A stretch of 35,502 nt of DNA from Planctomycetota bacterium (GTDB taxonomy: Bacteria; Planctomycetota; UBA8108; UBA1146). The position numbers and the translations under genes were made by a program. Where the stretch lies: positions 1 through 35,502 of the forward strand of contig JACETR010000024.1 in NCBI GenBank assembly GCA_013911165.1. Reading direction: 5' to 3'. This document shows, in pieces, positions 16,040 through 23,937 of this stretch (position 1 is the first letter of the stretch; each line of letters opens with the position of its first letter). The notes under the pieces are model-generated. The model was not told where the DNA came from and made no database searches. It saw only the letters and a program-made list of their open reading frames with translations.

Positions 16040-18408
16040 GAAACTTTTTCCTTCTCAACAAGCTTCTCAGATTCTTTTTGCAGAAACTGTTCGACCAGAA
16101 TCATCAACGAAATCAACGTTGCGATCTTGTCTTCACTGCAATCCTGCTGAGCGATCGATTTTTGGACTTCATCTACAAACCCCAACGGGTTCTGGATATT
16201 TTCAAGTTCACTTACTTGTGACTGGAATTCCGTATTGGGCTTTAATCTGATCAAGGTCGCTCGTAAATCCTCAAATGCCTCCTCCAACTGATCATTACAG
16301 AGGTCACCACGGCACCACTCTTCGAGCCCCTGATTAAACTTCTGCGCACACACATTCATGGGAGAAGAAACTTGTAAATTTTTGAGGACAGCACCCGTGA
16401 TTCTTCCGGCACTACTTCTTTCTCGTGGGTAGTCAATTCTTGATTCAATTTCCTGAATGGTCTCAGACATACCCAAGTGACTGATCAGTTCACTTGATGA
16501 GACCTTTATCAACTTCAGGCAGCCTTTTAAATATTCCTGAACAGAGACTCGAATTTTCCCTTTGTATCGATAACTTCTACGAGAACCTTCGCAGTACGCC
16601 AACACTCTTCCCATGAACAAATCAGGCCCATGAGGCCTTATGAAGGCGGTTGGCAATCCCAGCGCTGAGGCGAAAATCAACTGCCTTCGCTCACTCTCTG
16701 TGTCCGGGTCGTCAGGGATAGAATCATGGTTAACTCGCCCTGCAATAATCTGTTGGTGAGCAAATGCCGTCAGCAGAATCAACAGGTCTGAACATAGAGC
16801 AAAATCTTGCTTGAATGAGGGGAACAGTGAATGAATCCGACTTTCAATACCGACAAACCCATGAGAATCATATGAGCGCGGCTTGAATGGCAAATACATC
16901 GACATCCGACTATCAAAGACACTTTCTCTTTCCAAGTCCCTTTTCAATCGGTCGTGATTTCCCAGCAGGCCATTTTGTGACGAATTTTTTTCTGTACTCA
17001 AAAATGAAATCGGATAATCAATCAAGCGATAGTCTGGTACATGGTCCCCTTTAAGCCTGAATAGAATTTGGCGAATCCGGTCTATCCAATATGGACCATA
17101 CGGTTTCATAGTCCTTCCCAAGCACCTGTTTTTTGCTTTCACTCTCCAACGACGCCAGATCATCCGCAGGTGTTTTCCTGTCAATTGATGAGGAAGAAAC
17201 CCCAGGGCGACTTCAGGATGGAAATCTTTGAAATCCAGGCGGTAGGGAGAAGCTGATATATAACCTACAAAAAGACCTAAAAAATGCTCAACGACTTTTG
17301 ATACCAGATCAACAAGGCTTTTCTCTTCCTCAGCCCCGAAACCTGAATATTGCTGACTACGCATTTCAGTTAACAATTTGCTACCCAGTGTCAAATGGAT
17401 GCCATTGTTTGAAAGGGATGTGCTTGAAGTGCTCGGCAATACGACAAGATTGTTTTTCAGAATTCCAGCGTCTTTGATTTTTGGAATAATGTTGAGATGT
17501 GAACGACTGAGAACCTCATGACACAACCTCATATAGGCTGCTTTTTTTTCTCCGTTTTGCCAACCCGACAGACATGGACTGCAGAAAAGCTCCCGATACT
17601 GATTATCTGAAATCAATCGATTAAGAGATTTTTGGTTCTCTGCTGGGTGAGGCTGGAAAAAAATCTCAACTTTTTGCCCCGACTCCAACAAACCAAATTT
17701 TTGATTTGCGTACTGAACAAGAAGTTGCGAGAACAAAAATCTGAATGAGGCTTCTCTGGCGATCTCAATTCCGCGCCCACTGGCCTCGTCTGGATTCATT
17801 ACATGAAAAGAAGTCGATTCTGGCGAGGTGTTATCATTCAAAAAATTAATCTTGAGTTTTTCCGCGAACTGTTTCACTTGTGGGATTGATTCACCCTGAA
17901 TTGAAGCCAGAGCGAGATTGAGAAGGTATGACACTGGAACACGTATCCACTTCTCGCCGTCTTTTTCAAACTCAAAAATGTTCCGATCAGATCTCAATAC
18001 ACTGTTTGAATCCAAGCGATCCGAATGCATATCATTCAAAAACTCTTCATTGACTGATTTGGAAGTTTTTTTCACCGGGATTCGAACCCATGAGTTTTCC
18101 CAAACTGAAGTATTAGGGTTTTTCAGAAAATCCACCAATTGGGACAAGCGAGTACTCGAGCTTTCACCACGGGCAACTCGCTTTTTTTGGTCAGTAAGAT
18201 CATCACTGCCCAATATGGACTGTGGAAGATCAACATTTTTCCATGATCCCAGCACTGCGACCTGGAACTCCATTTCAGATCCTGCGGTCAGGTCTTTATG
18301 GCAATATGGAAGAGTATCAGCATTTTTGGGATCACAGCCTGCGGCCTTTAACGCGGCAACTGCACGATCCAAAGCGATATTTGCAGTAATTTCTTGACTG
18401 ATCTTCAC
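16036..18408 (-). CDS. Large protein of unknown function, first gene of the PSD/Lgt-like chain
   Basis: 790 aa from GTG 18408 (GGGGGA about 9 nt upstream). I recognise no family. There is no signal peptide or obvious membrane segment, so it is probably cytoplasmic. Conserved-looking stretches rich in His, Arg and aromatic residues occur at 386-421 (PYRLDFKDFHPEVALGFLPH, then KHLRMIWRRWR), 462-540 (with LLGNHDRLKRDLERESVF, YLPFKPRSYDSHGFVGIESR and LFPSFKQDFALCSDLL) and 585-625 (LPTAFIRPHGPDLFMGRVLA, SYRYKGKIRVSVQEYL). Their density suggests an enzyme core rather than a scaffold. The C-terminus is helical and charged. The DNA is clearly AT-richer than the flanks. The ATGA overlap with the PSD-like gene makes equal co-translation likely. 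No nucleotide-binding P-loop is visible. Confidence 0.85.
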   Translation of the reverse strand: MKISQEITANIALDRAVAALKAAGCDPKNADTLPYCHKDLTAGSEMEFQVAVLGSWKNVDLPQSILGSDDLTDQKKRVARGESSSTRLSQLVDFLKNPNTSVWENSWVRIPVKKTSKSVNEEFLNDMHSDRLDSNSVLRSDRNIFEFEKDGEKWIRVPVSYLLNLALASIQGESIPQVKQFAEKLKINFLNDNTSPESTSFHVMNPDEASGRGIEIAREASFRFLFSQLLVQYANQKFGLLESGQKVEIFFQPHPAENQKSLNRLISDNQYRELFCSPCLSGWQNGEKKAAYMRLCHEVLSRSHLNIIPKIKDAGILKNNLVVLPSTSSTSLSNNGIHLTLGSKLLTEMRSQQYSGFGAEEEKSLVDLVSKVVEHFLGLFVGYISASPYRLDFKDFHPEVALGFLPHQLTGKHLRMIWRRWRVKAKNRCLGRTMKPYGPYWIDRIRQILFRLKGDHVPDYRLIDYPISFLSTEKNSSQNGLLGNHDRLKRDLERESVFDSRMSMYLPFKPRSYDSHGFVGIESRIHSLFPSFKQDFALCSDLLILLTAFAHQQIIAGRVNHDSIPDDPDTESERRQLIFASALGLPTAFIRPHGPDLFMGRVLAYCEGSRRSYRYKGKIRVSVQEYLKGCLKLIKVSSSELISHLGMSETIQEIESRIDYPRERSSAGRITGAVLKNLQVSSPMNVCAQKFNQGLEEWCRGDLCNDQLEEAFEDLRATLIRLKPNTEFQSQVSELENIQNPLGFVDEVQKSIAQQDCSEDKIATLISLMILVEQFLQKESEKLVEKEKVS

Positions 18409-18633
18409 CTGTGCTTTTCCCCCATGCTCGAAGTCCCCCAGAACTCTTGCATAGGATCATCACGTTTATTTTTAAGGAGTTGGAAAGAATCAGATTAGGA
18501 TCTTCGCACCACGATATCGGAACCACAAATTTTTAAACACATTGTGGACCTATTTGGAGGTCTCGATTGGATCGGATGAGGGTGGAGACCATTGATCCGA
18601 AACACACCACCCAGCTATGCCGCTTTTATATCA
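18409..18633. other. 225-nt gap upstream of the four-gene chain
   Basis: AT-rich spacer between the stop of the radical SAM gene and the GTG of the 790-aa gene. It should hold the promoter of the chain. An imperfect inverted repeat, GGTCTC (18559-18564) with GAGACC (18585-18590), is present but has no T-run, so I do not call a terminator. No gene or RNA is recognised. Confidence 0.5.
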
Positions 18634-21507
18634 TCAGACCCTGATAAAACTTTTTGAACTGGGAGCCGGCAGTAGGCGACGGCGAACAACCTGCAATCCC
18701 ACTGGTAACTCTCCGTCAAACAGTTGGACTAATACATCCTCAGGCTTGGTGAGATGGTCACCCTGTAAGCAGATCCGCATCGACAGCAATCTCTCCTCTG
18801 GTTGACAGGATTGAAGGCCTTCCACATCTGCTGGTACCTCCTCGAGCCATTCAAGGATTTGGATGCCAGGCCGAATATCGACCACCTTCGGCTTGCCTTT
18901 TTTAGTCAATCTGTCGACCGGAATCTCCTTGCGGTCCAGGAATTGGGCAAGTTTTTCACCCGGGATTCGATCGGCGACTTGGTTGGGTATAAAGATCAGA
19001 ATGTCAGCCCAGTTGCTGACGATGGAAAGCTTCGGAGCATCAGGACCCAGAGCATGCAAGGAGCGAATGACGATTCCGTCAGGACACTGCTGAGAGAGCT
19101 TCTCGAAAACCACCTCTGCTGGGAGATCTTCCTGCAATCGAATATCGACCACTTCTGAAAGCCCCGCCATTCCCAAACGCAGCGGCGGACCAAACGACAT
19201 TTGGGGAATCGGGTGAAAACCCTTGGAGTATGCCGGAGAGAACCCGGCTCTTCGAATTGCCCTTGGCAGGAAACGGTTCAGATCCAAATGGCTCATGTAG
19301 CGGGCGCGACCCAGCTTGGCGTATCGGATTCGATATCCATGGCTGGCATGATCCAACTCTTTTCGCTCTGGTGGCATTTTAGGGTTCGCACGCGCAGCAA
19401 AGCGCTTCTTTGCCTCTTCTCGAACCTGTTCCACACCGGCATCCGTCTGTGAAGAGGCCTTGCCCACTTTTTTCTCTTTGGCATCGAGGAAATCGAGGAA
19501 CTCAATGCGCTCTTCTTTCATTTGACTGAGATCACATTCAATTCCACAGTCGTAACAAACCAATCTGCGCTTGTCTTCACTCGCCTCTTCCACATTGGTG
19601 TAGTGGGTCAATCTCTTGCCAGGTTTGCCACACGGATGGGAAGTCCGATCCTTGAGCGCTCTCTGGTACTCGCGCTTGAGGAACTTGGGCTCTACTCCAC
19701 AATCGAGGTGGTCCCAGGGGAGCCTTGCGTCGATGGGAATGGTGCCGAGGAAACGGTAGCGGTCGATCTCATTTTCCTCGATCGCTTCCATCCAGTAATC
19801 AAACCTCATCCGATCGGACCAGCCGTCGAATCGACAGCCCTTCCGCCACGCAGTTTCGATGACATTGGAGATGGTCCGGTCTCCCCTGCTGAGGATTCCC
19901 TCGAGGTGACTCGTCGACGGATCGTGCCAGCGAAGCTGAAGGCCCGGATGTCGGGTCCATTTCCGCAAGGCATCATGCTTCATTTCGATATCTGGAAGAT
20001 CATCCATCGCAGCCCACTGGAAAGGAGTGAACGGCTTCGGCACATGGCTTGAAACGGAGACGGTCACCTGAGCTCGTCCTTTGGGCAGGTACTCCTTGGC
20101 AATATCGAGCATGCGCTTGCCTGTGTCAGCGATACCGCGAACGTCACTTTCATCTTCTGTGGGCAGGCCGATCATGAAATACAGTTTCATTCGGCGCCAA
20201 CCCCTGGAGAAGATCCGGTGTGCACTTTTGGCGATGTCTTCTTCCGTGATGTTTTTGTTGACCACATCCCGCATCCGCTGCGTTCCTGCTTCAGGAGCAA
20301 AGGTCAGGGAAGTGTTCCGAACACTGGACATCTCTTCCAGCATCTCATCGGTCAAGCCATAGGCACGAAGAGAAGAAACACTGAGAGAAATATTCTTCTC
20401 CCGCAACTCTGGCATGATCTTTTTGACGAGTGGCTCAATGGCGCTATAGTCTGCCGTCGAGAGGCTCGTGAGAGAGACTTCATCGAAGCCTCCGCACTTG
20501 ACCGCATCACGGACCACTTCCTGAATATCTTCAGGAGGTCTCTCCCTGACAGGGCGGTAGATCATTCCCGCCTGGCAGAAACGGCAACCCTCGGTACAGC
20601 CCCTTGCGACCTCGATGCTCGCACGATCAAAAACCACTTCCGTATTGGGAACGGGGGATTTGGCCGGGAATGGATACTCGGCAAGATCGGGAACGTGCGC
20701 CCGCTTCACGGAGGCAGGGACTCTTTCATCCAGCGGGGAGTCGACAACAGTGAACCCTGTATCTGGCTCCACCCGAGTACTGTAAAGCGACGGCACATAG
20801 ACCCCGTCGAACCCACTGATCTGGATCAGTCGATCTCTTCGGGAAACACCCAATTCCTTGAGTGATTTCCAATGGTCGACCACTTTGTGGAAGTGTCCTT
20901 CACCATCGCCGATCAAAAAGGCATCGATGAAGGGGCTCATCGGTTCCGGCTGGAATGCCACCGGTCCCCCGGCCATGACCAACGGGCAATCGTCGTCGCG
21001 ATCACTGGAACGAATGGGGATGCCACCGAGATCGAGCATCGTCAGAATATTGGTGAAGGTGAGCTCGTACTGCATCGAGAAACCGACGACGTCAAAATCT
21101 CGCATCCTGCGCCAGGACTCCAGACTGACCAATTCAAGGTCACGAGCCCGCAACTCTTTTTCACAATCGATCCACGGGGTGTAAACCCGCTCGGCACGAA
21201 CATCCTCGAGGCCATTCAATTGGGAATAAAGAATCTTGAAGCCAAGGTGGCTCATCCCGATTTCATAGACATCCGGAAAAGCCAGAAGGAAGGAAAGTCG
21301 GGCATCCGTCTTCTTGACCGAATGCAATTCGCCCCCGGTGTAACGGCCTGGTTTTTCGAGTCGATGGAGAAATGCTCTGTATGGATGGCGGGCGATATCG
21401 TGACGGTCGGGAAGTATCGAGAGATCTTCGCCCTCGGCTGCTTCCGAGGAACCGCTCTCAAAACCGACTTTGCCCATGGAGTCCCAGAGGGAATTTTCGT
21501 CAGACAC
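18634..21507 (-). CDS. B12-binding/radical SAM protein fused to a DUF2344 domain (TIGR03960 + TIGR03936 type)
   Basis: 957 aa if started at GTG 21507, which has GGGAG 8 nt upstream; TTG 21528 is possible but lacks a ribosome site. The N-terminal part is the TIGR03960 signature: KPGRYTGGELHSVKK, FPDVYEIGMSHLGFKILY, DFDVVGFSMQYELTFTNIL and VMAGGPVAFQPEPM. The radical SAM core has CTEGCRFC (Cys304, Cys308, Cys311 in the preferred numbering) binding the [4Fe-4S] cluster. After about residue 640 comes a Cys-pair segment (CYDCGIECDLSQM), then a C-terminal DUF2344 domain (IRYAKLGRARYMSHLDLNRF, FSPAYSKGFHPIPQMSFGPP). Often these two modules are encoded together near RNase G and rplU/rpmA; here those are absent. 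Biochemical function is not established; RNA or ribosome-linked methylthiolation-like chemistry is only a guess. Confidence 0.9.
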   Translation of the reverse strand: MSDENSLWDSMGKVGFESGSSEAAEGEDLSILPDRHDIARHPYRAFLHRLEKPGRYTGGELHSVKKTDARLSFLLAFPDVYEIGMSHLGFKILYSQLNGLEDVRAERVYTPWIDCEKELRARDLELVSLESWRRMRDFDVVGFSMQYELTFTNILTMLDLGGIPIRSSDRDDDCPLVMAGGPVAFQPEPMSPFIDAFLIGDGEGHFHKVVDHWKSLKELGVSRRDRLIQISGFDGVYVPSLYSTRVEPDTGFTVVDSPLDERVPASVKRAHVPDLAEYPFPAKSPVPNTEVVFDRASIEVARGCTEGCRFCQAGMIYRPVRERPPEDIQEVVRDAVKCGGFDEVSLTSLSTADYSAIEPLVKKIMPELREKNISLSVSSLRAYGLTDEMLEEMSSVRNTSLTFAPEAGTQRMRDVVNKNITEEDIAKSAHRIFSRGWRRMKLYFMIGLPTEDESDVRGIADTGKRMLDIAKEYLPKGRAQVTVSVSSHVPKPFTPFQWAAMDDLPDIEMKHDALRKWTRHPGLQLRWHDPSTSHLEGILSRGDRTISNVIETAWRKGCRFDGWSDRMRFDYWMEAIEENEIDRYRFLGTIPIDARLPWDHLDCGVEPKFLKREYQRALKDRTSHPCGKPGKRLTHYTNVEEASEDKRRLVCYDCGIECDLSQMKEERIEFLDFLDAKEKKVGKASSQTDAGVEQVREEAKKRFAARANPKMPPERKELDHASHGYRIRYAKLGRARYMSHLDLNRFLPRAIRRAGFSPAYSKGFHPIPQMSFGPPLRLGMAGLSEVVDIRLQEDLPAEVVFEKLSQQCPDGIVIRSLHALGPDAPKLSIVSNWADILIFIPNQVADRIPGEKLAQFLDRKEIPVDRLTKKGKPKVVDIRPGIQILEWLEEVPADVEGLQSCQPEERLLSMRICLQGDHLTKPEDVLVQLFDGELPVGLQVVRRRLLPAPSSKSFIRV

Positions 21508-21655
21508 CTTGTTTTCTCCCACCCTCAATTTGGAGGTATTGATCCATTGGACAAATCCTGAGCCCAGGGATCGAGAACCAAACTGGATAATATCATGTCG
21601 AAATCGGCTGCACAGTTTTCTCTGTTCGCCACTCCCGAATCACACACAGGAGGGA

Positions 21656-21805
21656 TCACTCCCCTTTTGGACCGTTTCTGCGATCGTTCCGGGGAGGGAT
21701 TCGGACTCTGGTTGGTGATGAGGAATTCTTGCGGGCGGGGATCCACTGAATGGCCAGGGCCACGATCAGGGCGGTGGTCAGGAAGGAAGGATCGGTCCAG
21801 AACAT
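21656..21805 (-). CDS. Small single-pass membrane protein, 49 aa, immediately after the MerR-type gene
   Basis: An ATG at 21805 directly abuts the regulator's TAG (21808-21806, sequence TAGATG), with GAGGGG 9 nt upstream as ribosome site. The product begins MFWTDPSFLTTALIVALAIQ and continues WIPARKNSSS, giving one hydrophobic helix at about residues 8-23. A basic, Pro/Ser-rich tail of about 25 residues follows and ends at TGA 21656. Positive residues after the helix suggest the C-terminus is cytoplasmic. The layout is that of a regulated small membrane protein or a membrane partner of the regulator. It is short and unsupported by a known family; the ribosome site, exact junction and hydrophobic helix are the evidence. 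Confidence 0.5.
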   Translation of the reverse strand: MFWTDPSFLTTALIVALAIQWIPARKNSSSPTRVRIPPRNDRRNGPKGE

Positions 21806-22099
21806 CTACAGTTTCCCCTCGTCGATCAGTTGCTTGATTTCTTTCAGGGATTTTCCCTGCTCCTGCAAATCCGCCATTTTGGCCAAACGCTCAAAGATCC
21901 ATTCGGCATAGAGGCGGTGGCCAGCGGGGGTTCGCTCCTCCTCCTCGATGAATCCCGAGACGGTGTAATCGTGAATCGTCTGACGGGAGATCCCCGTCGC
22001 CGCCATCACTTCACCGATCTTGAAGAGTTTTCTCGGCACTTGGCCTGCAGAAGGCTTGGGCAAGCGTCGTATTCCCCTCTTGGATATCAAAATGCACAC
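21806..22099 (-). CDS. MerR-type HTH transcriptional regulator, short
   Basis: 97 aa from GTG 22099; alternative starts TTG 22063 (AGAGGGGA in front) and GTG 22039 would remove the N-tail and begin nearer the HTH. The MerR_1 DNA-binding domain is clear: LFKIGEVMAATGISRQTIHD, YTVSGFIEEEERTPAGHRLY, then WIFERLAKMADLQEQGKSLK and EIKQLIDEGKL. It ends soon after the wing and helix 4, lacking the long dimerisation helix and any Cys-rich effector site, as in short MlrA/HspR-like or excisionase-like members. Three tandem TATAAAG heptamers lie 29-49 nt upstream on this strand. It sits between yidD and the 49-aa membrane ORF; a target among neighbours, including itself, is plausible. Confidence 0.82.
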   Translation of the reverse strand: MCILISKRGIRRLPKPSAGQVPRKLFKIGEVMAATGISRQTIHDYTVSGFIEEEERTPAGHRLYAEWIFERLAKMADLQEQGKSLKEIKQLIDEGKL

Positions 22100-22127
22100 C
22101 GGACCTGACGGCCGGCTTCCCCGCGCG

Positions 22128-22148
22128 CTTTATACTTTATACTTTATA
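22128..22148. repeat. Three perfect tandem 7-mers (CTTTATA x3) upstream of the MerR-type gene
   Basis: Copies lie at 22128-22134, 22135-22141 and 22142-22148. Read on the - strand they are TATAAAG repeats, each resembling a -10 element, with TTGAAC just upstream as a possible -35. They lie in the 97-nt gap between yidD and the regulator gene, where its promoter should be. They may be stacked -10 elements or binding sites; variable copy number would alter promoter spacing. Confidence 0.6.
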
Positions 22149-22196
22149 AACCATAGTTCAAGAGCAGATTTTTCTCTTCTGTGTCGCGGATTCGAT

Positions 22197-22478
22197 TCAG
22201 GATTTGCCGGGAGGCTCCGGAACCGGGTCGTAACCGCCACGGGAAAAAGGGTGGCAGCGAAACAACCGGTGAAGAGTGAGGTACAGTCCGCGCAAAGCTC
22301 CGTGACCCCGAATCGCCTCCGCCGCGTAGCAACTGCACGTTGGCTCGAAGCGACACAAAGGCGGCAAAAGCGGTGAAATCCCGCTGCGATAAAACCGGAT
22401 CAGTCCCAGAAAGCCTCTCGCCAGCAGGCCCGGACTTTCAAGCTCAGCCCGTTGATCCCCCTCCCCCTGCTCCGTCAT
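22197..22478 (-). CDS. yidD: Membrane protein insertion efficiency factor YidD
   Basis: 93 aa from 22478, overlapping the rnpA stop by 4 nt. Contains the YidD (DUF37/haemolytic) block: [40 protein letters not shown], then [18 protein letters not shown]. The Cys residues (C42, C48, C50, C74 approximately) and FxPTCSxYA are hallmarks. A 20-residue polar N-tail precedes the family core. YidD is a small membrane-associated protein thought to help YidC-dependent insertion. In most bacteria the order is rpmH-rnpA-yidD-yidC; here yidC does not follow. Confidence 0.95.
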   Translation of the reverse strand: MTEQGEGDQRAELESPGLLARGFLGLIRFYRSGISPLLPPLCRFEPTCSCYAAEAIRGHGALRGLYLTLHRLFRCHPFSRGGYDPVPEPPGKS

Positions 22479-22837
22479 CGGGGCTCTCCGGAAGAATCGA
22501 CGGAACGGGAGATCAAATCGATCACTTCCAGTCTCAACTTCTGGAAATCGAGATCGGAGCAGCCGGGACGGGGAATCAGAATCAGATCCCGGTGTGCAGG
22601 AGCCAGGGAGCGTTCAACCCGAAAGATTTCGCGCAGCCGCCTCTTGAGACGATTTCGAACGACTGCGTTACCGACCTTGCGACTGACAGCGAGTCCCAGA
22701 CGACTCTCGTCACGACCCGCTTCATGGACCACCGCACGGAGGTGCCGGGTACTCCAGCGAACGCCTTTGGAAAAGACTTCCTCAAAATCCGCCTTGCGGC
22801 AGATTCGTGAAGATCTGGGAAACTGGTGACCACTCAT
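22475..22837 (-). CDS. rnpA: Ribonuclease P protein component
   Basis: 120 aa from ATG 22837, matching the family length. Motifs: [17 protein letters not shown] near the N-terminus, [20 protein letters not shown] with the RNR signature [10 protein letters not shown], and [10 protein letters not shown]. It is the protein cofactor that assists the P RNA in maturing tRNA 5' ends. rpmH and dnaA, its usual upstream neighbours, are absent; a leucine-type dehydrogenase gene ends 17 nt upstream. A perfect hairpin covering that gene's stop codon precedes it and hides a Shine-Dalgarno-like sequence, so translation may depend on reading of the upstream gene. A second purine run (GGAAGGGGG) ends about 4 nt before the ATG and is free. 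Confidence 0.95.
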   Translation of the reverse strand: MSGHQFPRSSRICRKADFEEVFSKGVRWSTRHLRAVVHEAGRDESRLGLAVSRKVGNAVVRNRLKRRLREIFRVERSLAPAHRDLILIPRPGCSDLDFQKLRLEVIDLISRSVDSSGEPR

Positions 22838-22845
22838 GTGCCCCC

Positions 22846-22867
22846 TTCCACCTCTTAGGAGGTGGAA
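22846..22867 (-). promoter_or_regulatory. Hairpin over the upstream stop codon, likely translational-coupling element for rnpA
   Basis: On the transcript, UUCCACCUC pairs perfectly with GAGGUGGAA (9 bp) around a CUAA loop that contains most of the UAA stop of the dehydrogenase gene. The 3' arm carries an AGGUGG Shine-Dalgarno-like sequence 10-11 nt before the rnpA AUG. A ribosome terminating on the UAA would melt the stem and expose it. The nine base pairs are seen; the regulatory role is inferred. Confidence 0.55.
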
Positions 22868-23937
22868 TCAGCGACCGACTGACCATTCATGTGGCGGGCT
22901 TCTTCAAGGCGGTTTTCGGCGACTCGGTACGCAGCTTCTGCAGGTGTCAGGTTTTCCCGACGGGAGGTTTCAAAGACTTCGCGGAGTCCATCGTAGATGT
23001 TCTCAATCTTGGCGACAGCGGTGCGCTCGTCGTAACCTTCCGGTCGAACCTCTACCGAAACGTTGATGATTCCACCTGCATTGATGATGAAATCCGGTGC
23101 ATAAAGAATTCCGCGGTCGTGCAGTTCCACAGCATGCTCTTCACCCAGAAGCTGATTATTGGCCGCACCCGCAACCACCTTCACTTTCAGGCGAGGAATG
23201 GTGTCACCGTTGAGGATTCCACCGAGGGCGCAGGGAATGAACACATCTGCATCCACATCGTAGATCTCATCACCTCGAACCACTTCGACTCCCGGAAGGG
23301 CCGCGAATTCCATACAACGGTCTTCATTGATGTCGGTCACGGTCACACGAGCCCCCAGCATGGAGAGACAGCGGACGACGTCTCCTCCCACCTGACCCAG
23401 ACCCTGAACCGAATAGTGAAGGCGATCCAGGTGACTGGTGCCAAACTTCTCTTCAGTACAGGCGAAGAGTCCACGGATCACTCCGCGTGCTGTGAAGGGA
23501 GAAGGGTTTCCACTGGAACCGGACTGACGACTCAACCCGGTCACGTACTGGGTCTCCTTCTGCAGCCACTCCAGTTCCTGGATTCCGATGCCCACATCCT
23601 CCGCGGTGATATAGCTACCGCCGAGGGAATCGACGAATCTGCCCATGGCACGCATCAGAGGCTCGGTCTTGTCTCTCCTCTGGTCGCCAATGATGACCGC
23701 TTTACCGCCACCGAGACCGGTATTGGCGCAGGCACTCTTGTAAGTCATGCCTTTTGAGAGACGCAGAACGTCGAAAATTGCCTCTTCTTCTGTGCTGTAG
23801 TTCCACATGCGGAGCCCCCCGAGGGCAGGCCCAAGGGTGGTGTCATGCACTGCAATGACCGCTTTCAATCCCGTTTCGGGATCATTGGCCATCACGACGT
23901 TTTCATATCCATCGGCTTCAATTTTATTGATCTTCAT
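22855..23937 (-). CDS. Leucine dehydrogenase-type amino-acid dehydrogenase (Glu/Leu/Phe/Val dehydrogenase family)
   Basis: 360 aa from ATG 23937 (AGGGGA in front); the frame is open 73 codons further but without family similarity. Catalytic domain motifs: DPETGLKAVIAVHDTTLGPA, ALGGLRMWNYSTEEEAIFDV, LSKGMTYKSACANTGLGGGK with the two active-site Lys, and ITAEDVGIGIQELEWL. The NAD-binding Rossmann motif is YSVQGLGQVGGDVVRCLSML, followed by VTVTDINEDR, GILNGDTIPRL and APDFIINAGGIINVSVE. Length and motifs fit Leu/Val dehydrogenase rather than glutamate dehydrogenase (about 420-450 aa). It reversibly deaminates branched-chain amino acids to keto acids with NAD+. It runs into rnpA after 17 nt. Confidence 0.92.
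   Translation of the reverse strand: MKINKIEADGYENVVMANDPETGLKAVIAVHDTTLGPALGGLRMWNYSTEEEAIFDVLRLSKGMTYKSACANTGLGGGKAVIIGDQRRDKTEPLMRAMGRFVDSLGGSYITAEDVGIGIQELEWLQKETQYVTGLSRQSGSSGNPSPFTARGVIRGLFACTEEKFGTSHLDRLHYSVQGLGQVGGDVVRCLSMLGARVTVTDINEDRCMEFAALPGVEVVRGDEIYDVDADVFIPCALGGILNGDTIPRLKVKVVAGAANNQLLGEEHAVELHDRGILYAPDFIINAGGIINVSVEVRPEGYDERTAVAKIENIYDGLREVFETSRRENLTPAEAAYRVAENRLEEARHMNGQSVADSTS

Noticed and set aside
18559..18590. Inverted repeat as a terminator of the radical SAM gene
   Set aside because: Stem is only 6 bp with a long loop and no T-run follows on either strand.
20218..20865. 215-codon + strand frame opposite the radical SAM gene
   Set aside because: Shadow of a recognised gene with intact CxxxCxxC motif on the other strand.
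22807..23757. 316-codon + strand frame opposite the leucine-type dehydrogenase
   Set aside because: His/Thr/Gly-rich translation is a frame artefact; all family motifs are on the - strand.
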